This document shows positions 42,344-51,694 of a DNA stretch of 64,000 nt, one piece after another; position 1 is the first letter of the stretch; each line of letters begins with the position of its first letter. The translations under genes were made by a program, and so were the position numbers. A model generated the notes under the pieces. It had not been told where the DNA came from. It was given only the letters and a program-made list of their open reading frames with translations, and searched no databases. The stretch comes from Sphingomonadaceae bacterium (GTDB lineage Bacteria; Pseudomonadota; Alphaproteobacteria; Sphingomonadales; Sphingomonadaceae): assembly GCA_947451145.1 (NCBI GenBank), contig CANFXW010000006.1:86497-150496 (forward strand). The letters are read 5' to 3'.

Positions 42344-44560
42344 ATGGCGGTGAGAGTGGCTGGCAACGTGGCAGGTGCGCAATTGGCGGGTTCGGCCCCC
42401 GATTCAACGCGGGTTTACGCCGATGGTGCTCCTGCGCCGGGTTTCGAGCTGGCGGATATCCTGCGTATCCTGTCCGAGCAGCGCCGCATCATTCTGGGCG
42501 CCGGCGTTATCGGCCTGATTCTCGGGATTATCGCCTCGCTGGTGATGACCCCGCTCTACCGCGCCTCGACCTTGCTGGAAATGAACGATTCGGCAGCGCA
42601 GATGATCGATGGCGCCATTCGCACCGGACAGAACATGGCGGCGCGCGGCGGCAATCAGGAGCTTCTGGCGACACAGATCGGCCTGCTGAAGAGTGAGGCT
42701 TTGGCCCAGCGCGTTGCGCAGGATCTCAATCTGGCCAATTCCCCCGATTACGGCGGCGATCAGGGCACGCGTGACCAGCGCACCAAACGCGCTGTCGGCA
42801 ATCTGATGAACAACACCGATGTCAGTGCGGTGAAGGGAAGCCTGCTGATTCAGGTCAGCCATGTCGCCAAGGATCCCGAGACAGCAGCGAAGGTTGCCAA
42901 TGCCCTGGCGCAGGGCTTTATCTCTAGCAGCCTTGAGCGGCGCTATGATTCGTCATCTTTCGCTCGCAAGTTTCTCTCCGACCAGTTGCAGCGGACCAAG
43001 GCTTCGCTTGAGGAATCGGAGCGCAAGTTGTTCGACTATTCGATCGCATCCGGGGTTTTCCGCACCAAGTCGGTGACCATTGACGGCAGGACCAGTGAAG
43101 GCGGCACGCTCGCACAGGATAGTCTGGCTTCGCTCAATGAAGCGCTCAATTCTGCGCGGGTGCGAAGGATTACGGCCGAACAGGCCTATAAATCGGCATC
43201 GCTCGATTATATTGGCGATCAGTCTGCCAATGTTGTCAGTCTGGTGCAGCAGCGCGACGATCTGAAGACCCAGTACGAAGAAAAGGGCAAGCTGTTCAAG
43301 CCCGACTATCCGGTAATGCGCGAGCTTCAGGCCCGGATCACCCAACTCGACAATACGATTGTTGCTACACGCAGCCGGGTTTCTGGCAACAAGCGCAACG
43401 AACTGCTGGGCGAATACCAGTCTGCCTTGCGGGCTGAGGCCGAAATCCAGGCCAGTGTCAGTGCTGCCAAGGGCGATGTCCAGGGCGAGCGTGGCCGGTC
43501 GATCGAATACAATATCCTGCAGCGCGAAGCCGATACCAATCGCGCACTTTACGATGCCCTGCTTCAGCGGTTCAAGGAAATCGGCGTCGCTGGCGGCATT
43601 GGCGAGAGCAATGTTGCGATCGTCGATCGTGCCGATCCGCCGCAGGGTGCGTTCCGCCCGCGGTTACCGGTTAACGCCGGGCTCGGGCTCATGCTCGGCA
43701 TCGCGGTTGGCATTGCCCTCGCCTTTGCCGTCCATATGCTTTTCGATGCCATCGTCGATCCGGCAGATGTGCGCAACAAACTGCACATGCCGGTGCTCGG
43801 CGTGATCCCGATGGATACCGAAGAGCGGTCAATGATGGAGGCCCTGGGCGACCGCAAATCGGATGTCTCCGAAGCCTATTACTCGGTCCGTACTGCGCTC
43901 AAGTTCTCGCAGCCCAAGGGTGCGCCGCATACTCTGCTTGTCACCTCGACCCGCCCGGGCGAAGGCAAGTCCACCTCGGCCTATGCCATTGCCTCATCGA
44001 TGGCACGACTGGGCGGCAAGGTCTTGCTGATCGATGCCGACTTGCGCAAGCCGACATTCGTTTCCAGCCGCTCGGACGGCTATGGCCTTGCCCACCTGCT
44101 CGGTACCGAAGAACCGCTATCGGCCTATATCGAGGGCACCCAGGTTGAAAATCTGGCGCTCTTGCCGGTTGGCCGCTTCGTTGGTTCGGCGGCAGAACTG
44201 CTCAGTTCGAACCGTCTGCCGGCGATCATCGCCGAAGCGCGTGAGACCTATGACATGGTGGTGATCGATGGCCCGCCGGTGCTCGGCCTGACCGACGCGC
44301 CGCTGCTGGGCGCCACCGCAGAGGCGACGGCACTGATCATCGAAAGCCGCCAGTCGCGCACCGGCAATGTCTCCGAAATGATCCGCCGCCTGGCCGAATC
44401 GGGCAGCAACATCATCGGCGTGATCCTGACCAAGGTTACCGCAAGCGGAGCGGGCTATGGCTACAGCTATTATTCCTACAGCTATGGCGCCGATGGCGTT
44501 GGCGGCAAGGTTTCTTCGGATCCCACCCGGTCACTTGACGTGACCGGTGAACAGGACTGA
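42344..44560 (+). CDS. Polysaccharide copolymerase with tyrosine autokinase (Wzc-like)
   Basis: 738 residues. N-terminal Wzz domain between helices at IILGAGVIGLILGIIASLV and GLGLMLGIAVGIALAFAVHML, with a coiled periplasmic part. C-terminal BY-kinase has Walker A TSTRPGEGKSTSA, A' LLIDADLRKP and B MVVIDGPPVLG. The tail has the Tyr cluster YGYSYYSYSYG for autophosphorylation. Controls chain length and export with Wza. Adaptor and kinase are fused, the usual proteobacterial form. Confidence 0.95.
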   Translation: MAVRVAGNVAGAQLAGSAPDSTRVYADGAPAPGFELADILRILSEQRRIILGAGVIGLILGIIASLVMTPLYRASTLLEMNDSAAQMIDGAIRTGQNMAARGGNQELLATQIGLLKSEALAQRVAQDLNLANSPDYGGDQGTRDQRTKRAVGNLMNNTDVSAVKGSLLIQVSHVAKDPETAAKVANALAQGFISSSLERRYDSSSFARKFLSDQLQRTKASLEESERKLFDYSIASGVFRTKSVTIDGRTSEGGTLAQDSLASLNEALNSARVRRITAEQAYKSASLDYIGDQSANVVSLVQQRDDLKTQYEEKGKLFKPDYPVMRELQARITQLDNTIVATRSRVSGNKRNELLGEYQSALRAEAEIQASVSAAKGDVQGERGRSIEYNILQREADTNRALYDALLQRFKEIGVAGGIGESNVAIVDRADPPQGAFRPRLPVNAGLGLMLGIAVGIALAFAVHMLFDAIVDPADVRNKLHMPVLGVIPMDTEERSMMEALGDRKSDVSEAYYSVRTALKFSQPKGAPHTLLVTSTRPGEGKSTSAYAIASSMARLGGKVLLIDADLRKPTFVSSRSDGYGLAHLLGTEEPLSAYIEGTQVENLALLPVGRFVGSAAELLSSNRLPAIIAEARETYDMVVIDGPPVLGLTDAPLLGATAEATALIIESRQSRTGNVSEMIRRLAESGSNIIGVILTKVTASGAGYGYSYYSYSYGADGVGGKVSSDPTRSLDVTGEQD

Positions 44561-44571
44561 ACACAGGCAGA

Positions 44572-45783
44572 ATGCATACCGAGCACCAAAGAGGCGCCAA
44601 TTCGGGCAACCGGCCCCTTGCCATTCTGGCAGGTGCGGCCTTGTTGGCGCTTGCCCTGTTCGCCCATCTCGGCCGACTGGCAGAATCTCCGGCTGCGGCG
44701 CGGGTGCCGGGTCTGTCGATGATTGGCGCGGGCAAGGTGGGCCAGTTGCGCGGCCTGATCCTTGACGAGAACAGCCTGCCGCCTGTTGGTAGCGAGAGAA
44801 TTGCACGCGAGGCTCTGGCCGGCGCACCGCTCGCCTATGAGCCGTTCTTTGTTGCTGCGGCCGCCGGTTTCCGCAATGTCAGGTCCAATGGCAGCGCAGC
44901 CGATGCTGCCCTGCTGACTGAAGCGCTACGCCGCAACCCTCGCGCCCGCGAAGCGCATTTTCTGATGCTCCGCCACGCGGTAGGCGCGGGAAATCTGACA
45001 CAGGCGATTGAAGAACTCGCGGTGATGAACCGGCTGACGGGCGGCATTGCCGACAAGCTGATGCCTGCCGTCGGCATGGCCGTGCGCAACGTGCGGCAGG
45101 CGAATGATGTCGCCGCTGCCCTCGGCCCCCATCCCGAATTGCTCGAATCATTCTTCAGGGGTTTTGCCGATAGTCCAAAGGGCCCCGATGTTTCGATCGC
45201 ACTGGTCACCCGGCTGCCACGAACTGCTCTGGCTGACCCTGCCGTGCGCGATGCAGCGATTGCCGAGCTGGTCCATGCTCAGGCTTTTGTTCAGGCGCGC
45301 GAGCTGTGGGGTGCGGGGATTGGTGGCAGCAGCGGACTGGTGCACAGCGCGGATTTCGCGGACAGCAAAGCCTCGCCACCCTTCAACTGGGCGCTTCAGG
45401 AAAATACCAGCGGCGTTGCCGAGCGGGCAAAGGGCGGCGGCGTGTCGGTAGACTATTACGGACGTGTGCCCGGCGCACTGGTCTCGCAGCTGCTCACTCT
45501 GCAGCCGGGCCTCTACAAGGCGCGGATCGAATACCGCACCGAAAGCGGATCGCCCGGCGCGCTGGGGCTGCAGTTGCAATGCGTCGGTGCCGAAGCGATG
45601 ATTTTTGATCAGCCGCTCAGCGCCAAGCCCGGCCTGTTGCAGGTTCTCAATGTCACCTTCCCGGTCCCGGTATCGGGCTGCAAGGGGCAGTATCTTTCGG
45701 TCGCCGGGCGCGTGCAGGAAAGCCGCGATCCACAAGCCGTGTGGCTGCGTCGTCTCGATGTAGCACCGGCGGAGAAGAAGTAA
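44572..45783 (+). CDS. Exopolysaccharide-locus protein of unknown function
   Basis: 403 residues. One N-terminal membrane anchor (LAILAGAALLALALFAHLG); the rest is predicted periplasmic. Residues 75-230 look helical and TPR-like (ALLTEALRRNPRAREAHFLML, LTQAIEELAVMNRL). The last 170 look like a beta-sandwich, possibly glycan-binding (FNWALQENTSGVAER, LYKARIEYRTESGSPG). Stop overlaps the next start by one base (TAATG). The context between Wzc and Wzy_C proteins suggests a role in polymer handling; no family recognised. Confidence 0.8.
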   Translation: MHTEHQRGANSGNRPLAILAGAALLALALFAHLGRLAESPAAARVPGLSMIGAGKVGQLRGLILDENSLPPVGSERIAREALAGAPLAYEPFFVAAAAGFRNVRSNGSAADAALLTEALRRNPRAREAHFLMLRHAVGAGNLTQAIEELAVMNRLTGGIADKLMPAVGMAVRNVRQANDVAAALGPHPELLESFFRGFADSPKGPDVSIALVTRLPRTALADPAVRDAAIAELVHAQAFVQARELWGAGIGGSSGLVHSADFADSKASPPFNWALQENTSGVAERAKGGGVSVDYYGRVPGALVSQLLTLQPGLYKARIEYRTESGSPGALGLQLQCVGAEAMIFDQPLSAKPGLLQVLNVTFPVPVSGCKGQYLSVAGRVQESRDPQAVWLRRLDVAPAEKK

Positions 45784-47177
45784 TGGCCGCGCCCCAGATC
45801 GACCTGTTTACCCGGCCCAATGCCACGCTCGCCTATCTTGGCGCGGTGCTGGTGTTTGGCGGGGCGAGTGCGGCAGGGGTCGCTGGCAACTTGCTGCTGC
45901 AGGTGCTGGGTGCGGGCCTGACGGCATGGGTGCTGTGGGACCAGAGCGCGGGCGCGCCCCTGCACACCGGGCTCAAGCGCTTCTTCCTCGCCTTGCTGGT
46001 TCTGGCTGCGGTGCAGTTCATCCCCCTTCCGCCGGGCATCTGGCAGCATCTGCCCGGGCGCTCAGAGGTCTACCAGGGTTTCGTAAAGCTGGGTGCCGAA
46101 GCGCCGTGGCTCACTCTGTCCTTGGCCCCCTGGCATGGACTGGCCTCATTCGCTTGGTGGATCCCCGCATTTGCCCTGTTCGTTGCCATGCGCGCAGCCG
46201 ATGCTCCATCCAGCCGCCATGTCGTCTGGACAATTGCCGCTGTTGCCTCGGTCTCGGTGTGTTTCGGGGCAATGCAGACCGGGGCTGGCCGCTTCTATTT
46301 CTATGAGATCACCAACTATGGTGACGGGCCGGGTTTCTTCGCCAACTCCAACCATCAGGGCTCGTTCCTGCTGGCCGCTCTGGCGCTTTGGGGCTGTTGG
46401 TCGATCGGCGAGATGCGCGCGGCCGGCGGTTTCACGCCAAAGCTCGCCTCTGCACAATCGGTGCAAGGCGGGATAGCCCTGCTGCTTGCTTTCGGCGTGA
46501 TCGTCTCGGGCTCGCTGGCCTGCCAGTTGCTCCTGCTACCGGTGCTCGCAGCGCTGGCTCTGGTGGCATGGCCCGATTTCCGCCTGCCGTTGCCGCTAGT
46601 TCTGCTTGCCGCACTGGCGGTGATTGCCGGCTTTGCCCTGTTCCTGGTCTACGGCCCGGCGGCCAACGACCTGACCACCAAAGGCGTGGTTGCAGGCATT
46701 TCGCGGCAGGAATTTCTGGCGACGGGCTCAAAGATCCTGCGGGATTTTGCCCCGCTCGGCAGCGGTACCGGCACCTTTCAGGAGCTCTATCGCTGGTATG
46801 AGAACCCGGCGATCGTCAGCACCACTTTCGTCAATCACGCGCATGACGATCTGCTCGAAACCCTCATCGAAACCGGCATTTTCGGGCTAGGGACAATTCT
46901 GGTTTTTCTTGGTTGGTACGTGCCGCGCGCCTGGGCCTTGTGGGCCGGGGCACGGCGCAATGTCTTGCAGCTCGCCGCCAGTCTGGTGATCGGGGTGGAG
47001 CTGGTGCACAGCCTTGTCGATTACCCGCTGCGCACGGCGGCGATGAGCTCGCTCATGGCGATTGCCTGCGTCTTGCTCATCCGTGCGCCGGATGCCCCGC
47101 GCAGCCGCGGGCGGAGCAAGGGCAAGCCGGTTCGCGCGGCCGACAAGAGCAAGCCGCGCGATATGATCCGGATTTAG
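45783..47177 (+). CDS. O-antigen ligase / Wzy_C family polymerase
   Basis: 464 residues, 10-12 helices. The long periplasmic loop holds NSNHQGSFLLAALAL and the family-typical HAHDDLLETLIETGIFGLG near the C-terminus (H-x-H-N/D motif). Family members either polymerise glycans or ligate them to lipid or protein. Together with the EpsG-like gene this makes two polymerase or ligase candidates in one locus. Ends with a basic tail. A hairpin at 47195-47216 follows. Confidence 0.88.
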   Translation: MAAPQIDLFTRPNATLAYLGAVLVFGGASAAGVAGNLLLQVLGAGLTAWVLWDQSAGAPLHTGLKRFFLALLVLAAVQFIPLPPGIWQHLPGRSEVYQGFVKLGAEAPWLTLSLAPWHGLASFAWWIPAFALFVAMRAADAPSSRHVVWTIAAVASVSVCFGAMQTGAGRFYFYEITNYGDGPGFFANSNHQGSFLLAALALWGCWSIGEMRAAGGFTPKLASAQSVQGGIALLLAFGVIVSGSLACQLLLLPVLAALALVAWPDFRLPLPLVLLAALAVIAGFALFLVYGPAANDLTTKGVVAGISRQEFLATGSKILRDFAPLGSGTGTFQELYRWYENPAIVSTTFVNHAHDDLLETLIETGIFGLGTILVFLGWYVPRAWALWAGARRNVLQLAASLVIGVELVHSLVDYPLRTAAMSSLMAIACVLLIRAPDAPRSRGRSKGKPVRAADKSKPRDMIRI

Positions 47178-47194
47178 GATTCCGTGATTGGTGC

Positions 47195-47317
47195 GGCCAA
47201 GCCATCCGGCTTGGCCTTGCGGCACCGGCCCGCTCCCCCGCCCGACCACCCAATTATGGTACCCTATGGGCGGTCGGGCGGGGGAGCGGGCCGGTGCCGT
47301 ATCCGCCGTCAGGCGGA
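47195..47317. repeat. Dispersed composite palindrome, copy 3
   Basis: 34-bp arms at 47219-47252 and 47267-47300 with two mismatches; the 14-base loop contains GGTACC. Left hairpin GGCCAAGCC-ATCC-GGCTTGGCC (47195-47216) and right hairpin TCCGCC-GTCA-GGCGGA (47302-47317). Between the convergent polysaccharide operon and fabI. The two small hairpins would be the terminators of the two operons. Confidence 0.9.
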
Positions 47318-47324
47318 CAAAGAA

Positions 47325-48128
47325 TCAGGCCAGCGTAATGTCCGGCGCGTCTTCGCGCTTCATGCCGATCACATTGTAGCCCGCGTCGACATGGTGGATC
47401 TCGCCGGTCACGCCCGATGACAGGTCGGACAGCATATAGAGCCCGGCCCCGCCGACATCCTCAATGGTAACATTGCGGCCCATCGGAGAATTGAGCTCGT
47501 TCCACTTGAGGATAAGGTTGAAATCGCCAATCCCCGATGCCGCCAGCGTGCGGATGGGGCCTGCCGAGATGGCGTTGACACGGATATTGTCCCTGCCAAG
47601 GTCGGCGGCGAGGTACTTCACGCTGGTTTCAAGCGCCGACTTGGCAACGCCCATCACGTTGTAATGCGGGATTACCTTTTCGGCGCCGTAATAGGTCAGC
47701 GTCAGGATCGATCCGCCCTCCGGCATCAGCGGCGCGGCGCGCTGGGCGACGGCGGTCAGCGAGTAGACCGAGACGTTCATCGTATTGAGGAAATTGTCGA
47801 GGCTGGTGTCCGAATAGCGGCCGCGCAGCTCGTTCTTGTCCGAAGCGCCAACCGCGTGAACGATGAAATCAATCGTCGGCCAGCGCTTGGCCAGCGCAGC
47901 GAAAGCCTCATCGAGCGAGGCCATATCCGCGACATCACAAGGGAACACGAAATCACTGCCCAGTTGCTCGGCGAGCGGGCGGCAGCGCTTTTCGATCGCG
48001 GCATTGGGATAGGTGAAGGCCATTTCCGCCCCCGCCTCATGCAGCTTTTGCGCAATCCCCCATGCCAGCGATTTGTCGTTCGCCAATCCCATGATCAGGC
48101 CACGTTTGCCCGCCATCAATCCCGTCAT
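47325..48128 (-). CDS. fabI: Enoyl-[acyl-carrier-protein] reductase
   Basis: 267 residues. LIMGLANDKSLAWGIAQKL, FVFPCDVADMASLDEAF, and catalytic YYGAEKVIPHYNVMGVAK (Tyr-x6-Lys), plus SAGPIRTLAASGI, are diagnostic for FabI. NADH-dependent last step of fatty-acid elongation. The ATG at 48128 overlaps the stop of the YihY gene; dnaJ-like, yihY and fabI form one leftward operon. Confidence 0.96.
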   Translation of the reverse strand: MTGLMAGKRGLIMGLANDKSLAWGIAQKLHEAGAEMAFTYPNAAIEKRCRPLAEQLGSDFVFPCDVADMASLDEAFAALAKRWPTIDFIVHAVGASDKNELRGRYSDTSLDNFLNTMNVSVYSLTAVAQRAAPLMPEGGSILTLTYYGAEKVIPHYNVMGVAKSALETSVKYLAADLGRDNIRVNAISAGPIRTLAASGIGDFNLILKWNELNSPMGRNVTIEDVGGAGLYMLSDLSSGVTGEIHHVDAGYNVIGMKREDAPDITLA

Positions 48129-49141
48129 TCTTGCTCAACCTTGTTTGTGTTCGCCATTTCGCACGAAAGACCATCCGTACGTCCGATCGCATCGCGCTCC
48201 TCCGGACTCTCAGCCAAGGCGGCGTTGAGTTCGGCTCCGATTACCAGTCCTAATCCCACTAGCCAGAAAAAGAAAAGGGCGATCATCACCCCGGCCAGAC
48301 TGCCATAGGTGAGATCGTAGTGGAAAAGCGAGCGAAGCACCCACGGAAGCGCGACCGAAACCGCAACCCACCATACTGTGACGAACAGCGCTCCGGGCCA
48401 TTTCGGAAATGCCCGCCCGCTGTATCGCGGTGGGGTAAGCGATATGAACAGCAGGTGCAGCGAAAGGTAGAGCATCAGGGCGGGGCCGACCCTGCCCAGC
48501 GCCACGCGCCCCAGCAGATCACCGGCACGCGGAGACCAGGCGACGATCGCCTGCTCCAGCGCGCCAATCGCAACCTGTGCGGTGAGCGAGAACAGCAGGA
48601 AAATCACCGCAACAATGATGATCCCGGTTGAAAACAGACGATTGCGCCAGAAGGCTACTGTCGGCGGGGTGCCATAGGCACGGCGCAGCACGTCGCGGAT
48701 GGTCTCGATCAGACTGCCGACCGTCCAAAGGCCGACCAGTCCGCCGATCCACAGCAGCCAGCCCTGCCGCGCCTCGATTACATCATGGGCGACCGGAGCC
48801 AGCGCCTTGGCGACAACGGGGGGGACGGCGAGGAGGAAGGCATTCACCGATGCCTCGCGGTCCTGCACTTCACCGACAGCCGAAAAGATCGCCGCACCAA
48901 GAATGAAGAACGGGAACAGGGCAACGATGGTGGTATAGGCAAGATTGCCCGCATGGATGAAGCCATCGTTCCACGCGCCGGTCCACACACGGGTGAATAC
49001 CCGGTGCAGGCGGGAGCCTTTGGCAAACCGCGCGGCAAATGAGCCCTCGGATTTTGCCGCGATCTGCCGGCGTGCTTCGGGGGAGAGGTCAGGGACGACG
49101 AGCGGCATGCGGCTCGCTTCGTCGACCGAGCGCTCCTCCAT
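48125..49141 (-). CDS. YihY/BrkB-family membrane protein
   Basis: 338 residues, six helices. GNLAYTTIVALFPFFILGAA, LWTVGSLIETIRDVLRRAYG and WPGALFVTVWWVAVSVAL follow the YihY/BrkB (virulence factor BrkB) pattern; the N- and C-tails are charged and cytosolic. Family function is uncertain, and the RNase BN name once given to it is obsolete. Second gene of the dnaJ-like/yihY/fabI operon. Confidence 0.92.
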   Translation of the reverse strand: MEERSVDEASRMPLVVPDLSPEARRQIAAKSEGSFAARFAKGSRLHRVFTRVWTGAWNDGFIHAGNLAYTTIVALFPFFILGAAIFSAVGEVQDREASVNAFLLAVPPVVAKALAPVAHDVIEARQGWLLWIGGLVGLWTVGSLIETIRDVLRRAYGTPPTVAFWRNRLFSTGIIIVAVIFLLFSLTAQVAIGALEQAIVAWSPRAGDLLGRVALGRVGPALMLYLSLHLLFISLTPPRYSGRAFPKWPGALFVTVWWVAVSVALPWVLRSLFHYDLTYGSLAGVMIALFFFWLVGLGLVIGAELNAALAESPEERDAIGRTDGLSCEMANTNKVEQE

Positions 49142-49143
49142 GC

Positions 49144-50067
49144 TCAGACACCCAGCCGCGAGCGCGGGTTGCGGGTATCACGCCAGCCTTCGAGCCGGGC
49201 CTTGAGATCTTCATCGGCGGGCGGCAGATCGATCTCCAGCGTCACCAGCTGATCGCCGCGCGAGCCATCCTTGCGGGAAAAGCCCTTTTCCTTGAGCCGC
49301 AGCGTCTTGCCCGAGCTTGATCCCGGTGCAACGGTGAGCATCACTGCACCTTCAGCCGTCGGCACCTTCACTTTGGCCCCGTTCACCGCTTCATCAAGCG
49401 TAATCGGCAGGTCAACGCGCAGGTTGTCACCATCGCGGCGGAAGAAGTTGTGAGGCTCGATGGTGATGGTGACAATCGCATCGCCATTGCCGCCGGGGCC
49501 AGGTTCGCCCTTGCCGGCAAGGCGCATCTGGGTGCCTTCCTCAACACCGGCTGGAAGCTTTAGGTCGATGGTCTTGCCGTCTGACAGTGTAATCCGCTGG
49601 GGCGCGCGGGTCGCTGCGTCGGTCAGGCTGACTTTCAGGCGATAGCTGACGTTGTTGCCTTTGGGCGCAGGCCTTCTGCCGCCGCCAAAGCCGCCGCCAG
49701 CACCGCGTCCGCCGCCGAACAGGCCATCGAACAGGTCGGAAAGGTCAATCCCTTCGGCCGCCCCGCCGCCGCCAAACGGATTGCCGCCGCCCCCGAAGCC
49801 GCCGCCTCCGCCACCAAAGCCGCCCCCGCCAAAAGGGCTGGCGGGATTGCCATCGCCATCGATCTCGCCGCGATCAAACTGGCCCCGCTTGTCCTTGTCG
49901 GACAGCAGATCATAGGCGCGCGTCACTTCGCTGAAGCGCTCTGACGCCTTGGGATTGTCCTTGTTACGGTCGGGGTGAAGCTCCTTGGCGAGCTTGCGAT
50001 AAGCGGACTTGATGTCCTTCTCGGTCGCTGACCGTGCTACGCCAAGGGTTGAATAGGGGTCTGCCAT
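49144..50067 (-). CDS. DnaJ-like co-chaperone (CbpA type, no zinc fingers)
   Basis: 307 residues. J domain YSTLGVARSATEKDIKSAYRK with HPD in KELHPDRNKDN, then a long Gly/Phe-rich stretch (GGGGFGGGGGGFGGGGNPF), then the C-terminal substrate-binding domains GVEEGTQMRLAGKG and GSSSGKTLRLKEKG. Lacks the CxxCxGxG zinc domain of true DnaJ, as in CbpA. Stimulates DnaK. Start ATG 50067; first gene of its operon. Confidence 0.92.
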   Translation of the reverse strand: MADPYSTLGVARSATEKDIKSAYRKLAKELHPDRNKDNPKASERFSEVTRAYDLLSDKDKRGQFDRGEIDGDGNPASPFGGGGFGGGGGGFGGGGNPFGGGGAAEGIDLSDLFDGLFGGGRGAGGGFGGGRRPAPKGNNVSYRLKVSLTDAATRAPQRITLSDGKTIDLKLPAGVEEGTQMRLAGKGEPGPGGNGDAIVTITIEPHNFFRRDGDNLRVDLPITLDEAVNGAKVKVPTAEGAVMLTVAPGSSSGKTLRLKEKGFSRKDGSRGDQLVTLEIDLPPADEDLKARLEGWRDTRNPRSRLGV

Positions 50068-50147
50068 CGCGCCTTAGCTAGGATCATGCAGGTGAAACGG
50101 CAAGGCCGTGGTGGCGCAGAACGTTATAAGTGTCTAATGGGACTATT

Positions 50148-50759
50148 ATGTCAGACGAAGCAGACACCATCCTTGGTGAAAACCCTTTCGCCCTGTTCGA
50201 CGAGTGGTTTGCTGAAGCCAAACGCCATGAACCCAACGATTCGGACGGAGTCGCGCTCGCCACGGCCACTCCTGATGCCGCGCCATCGCTGCGTATGGTC
50301 TTGCTGAAAGGGCACGGGCCGGACGGATTTTTGTTCTATACCAATGCACAGAGCCGAAAAGGGGGCGAACTTCTTGCCAATCCGCAGGCGGCAATGCTGT
50401 TCCACTGGAAGAGTTTGCGCCGCCAGATCCGGATCGAAGGACGGATAGAACAGGTGAGCGACGAAATGGCCGATGCCTATTTTGCCAGCCGCGCGCGCGA
50501 TTCACAGATCGGCGCGCTGGCGTCTGACCAGTCGAGGCCCTTGCCTTCCCGCGCCCATTTCCTCGGCCGGATCGCCAAGATTGCGACCAAATATTTCGGG
50601 CGTGACATTCCCCGCCCGCCCCACTGGACCGGCTTCCGTCTGGTCCCCAGTGCTTTTGAATTCTGGCAGGACCGGCCCTTCCGCCTGCACGAACGCCGCC
50701 ACTTCCTTCCCGATCCAGCCGCGCCGAGCGGTTGGTCCAGCACGTTGTTGTTCCCATGA
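50148..50759 (+). CDS. pdxH: Pyridoxamine 5'-phosphate oxidase
   Basis: 203 residues. FALFDEWFAEAKRHEPNDSD, SLRMVLLKGHGPDGFLFYTN, MLFHWKSLRRQIRIEGRIEQV, and PPHWTGFRLVPSAFEFWQD followed by RLHER are the PdxH signature. Oxidises PNP and PMP to PLP with FMN. ATG 50148 preferred over the GTG at 50130 (GGGAC spacing). Its stop overlaps the ATG of the cation transporter gene. Confidence 0.95.
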   Translation: MSDEADTILGENPFALFDEWFAEAKRHEPNDSDGVALATATPDAAPSLRMVLLKGHGPDGFLFYTNAQSRKGGELLANPQAAMLFHWKSLRRQIRIEGRIEQVSDEMADAYFASRARDSQIGALASDQSRPLPSRAHFLGRIAKIATKYFGRDIPRPPHWTGFRLVPSAFEFWQDRPFRLHERRHFLPDPAAPSGWSSTLLFP

Positions 50760-51688
50760 AGATCCGCTCTGCCAACACCGATTCCGCCTCGCTCAACCGC
50801 AGCGCGGCCTTTGCCAGCATCACGGTGGCAATGTTGCTTGCCGGTATGAAGGCATGGGCGGTGATCCAGACCGGATCGACCGCCATGCTCGGCAGTCTGG
50901 CCGATACCGTTCTCGACCTGATCGCCAGCCTTGCGACACTGGCCGGGGTCTGGGTCGCTGCGCAGCCTGAAGACCGCCACCACCGCTTCGGCCATGGCAA
51001 GGCAGAGGCGCTGGCGGCGATGTTCCAGGTCACGCTTATCTCGATTTCGGCGCTGACGCTGGCGATGCGTTCGGTGCAGCAGTTCCTTGCCCATGCCAAA
51101 ACCGAGTCTGCCGGGGATGGCATTCTGGTTTCGGCGATCGCCATGGGCGCGACCCTTGCTCTGCTGGCGTGGCAGCGGCACGTTATCAAGAAGACCAACA
51201 GCCTCGCGATCAGCACCGATCACGTTCACTACCAGTCAGACCTCGCGCTCAACCTTGCAGTGATTGCTGCTCTGGCGATCGAACAGTTCGCCGGGATTGC
51301 CGGAGCCGATGCCCTGTTCGGCCTCGGCATTGCGCTGTGGCTTGGCTGGGGCGCGTGGGGTGCGTCGCAGGAGGCGATCACCCAGCTGATGGACAAGGAA
51401 TGGCCCGAGGAAAAGCGCAGTGAATTCGTCAAGGTCATGGCCCGCCACCCGGAACTGCGCGGCGTCCACGACCTGCGCACCCGCACTTCGGGCAATCGCG
51501 ATTTCGTTCAGTTCCACGTCTGGGTCGATCCGGAAATGACCATCAGGCAGGCGCATCAGGTAATGGACGAGATCGAAATCAAACTGCACGCCGAATTTCC
51601 GGGCGTCGAAATCCTGATCCATCCCGATCCCGAAGGCCATGTCGATACCGGCATCGGGGCAAAGGATTTGATGCCTGCTCCCGAATAG
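50756..51688 (+). CDS. Cation diffusion facilitator (FieF-like) transporter
   Basis: 310 residues, six helices. MLGSLADTVLDLIASLATLAG has the D-x3-D metal site of TM2 and HHRFGHGKAEALAAM the following loop; STDHVHYQSDLALNLAV gives the TM5 H/D-x3-D site. The C-terminal cytoplasmic domain includes DLRTRTSGNRDFVQFHVWVDP. DD/HD sites suggest Fe, Zn or similar divalent metals. Translationally coupled to pdxH. Confidence 0.92.
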   Translation: MKIRSANTDSASLNRSAAFASITVAMLLAGMKAWAVIQTGSTAMLGSLADTVLDLIASLATLAGVWVAAQPEDRHHRFGHGKAEALAAMFQVTLISISALTLAMRSVQQFLAHAKTESAGDGILVSAIAMGATLALLAWQRHVIKKTNSLAISTDHVHYQSDLALNLAVIAALAIEQFAGIAGADALFGLGIALWLGWGAWGASQEAITQLMDKEWPEEKRSEFVKVMARHPELRGVHDLRTRTSGNRDFVQFHVWVDPEMTIRQAHQVMDEIEIKLHAEFPGVEILIHPDPEGHVDTGIGAKDLMPAPE

Positions 51689-51694
51689 GGGCGA

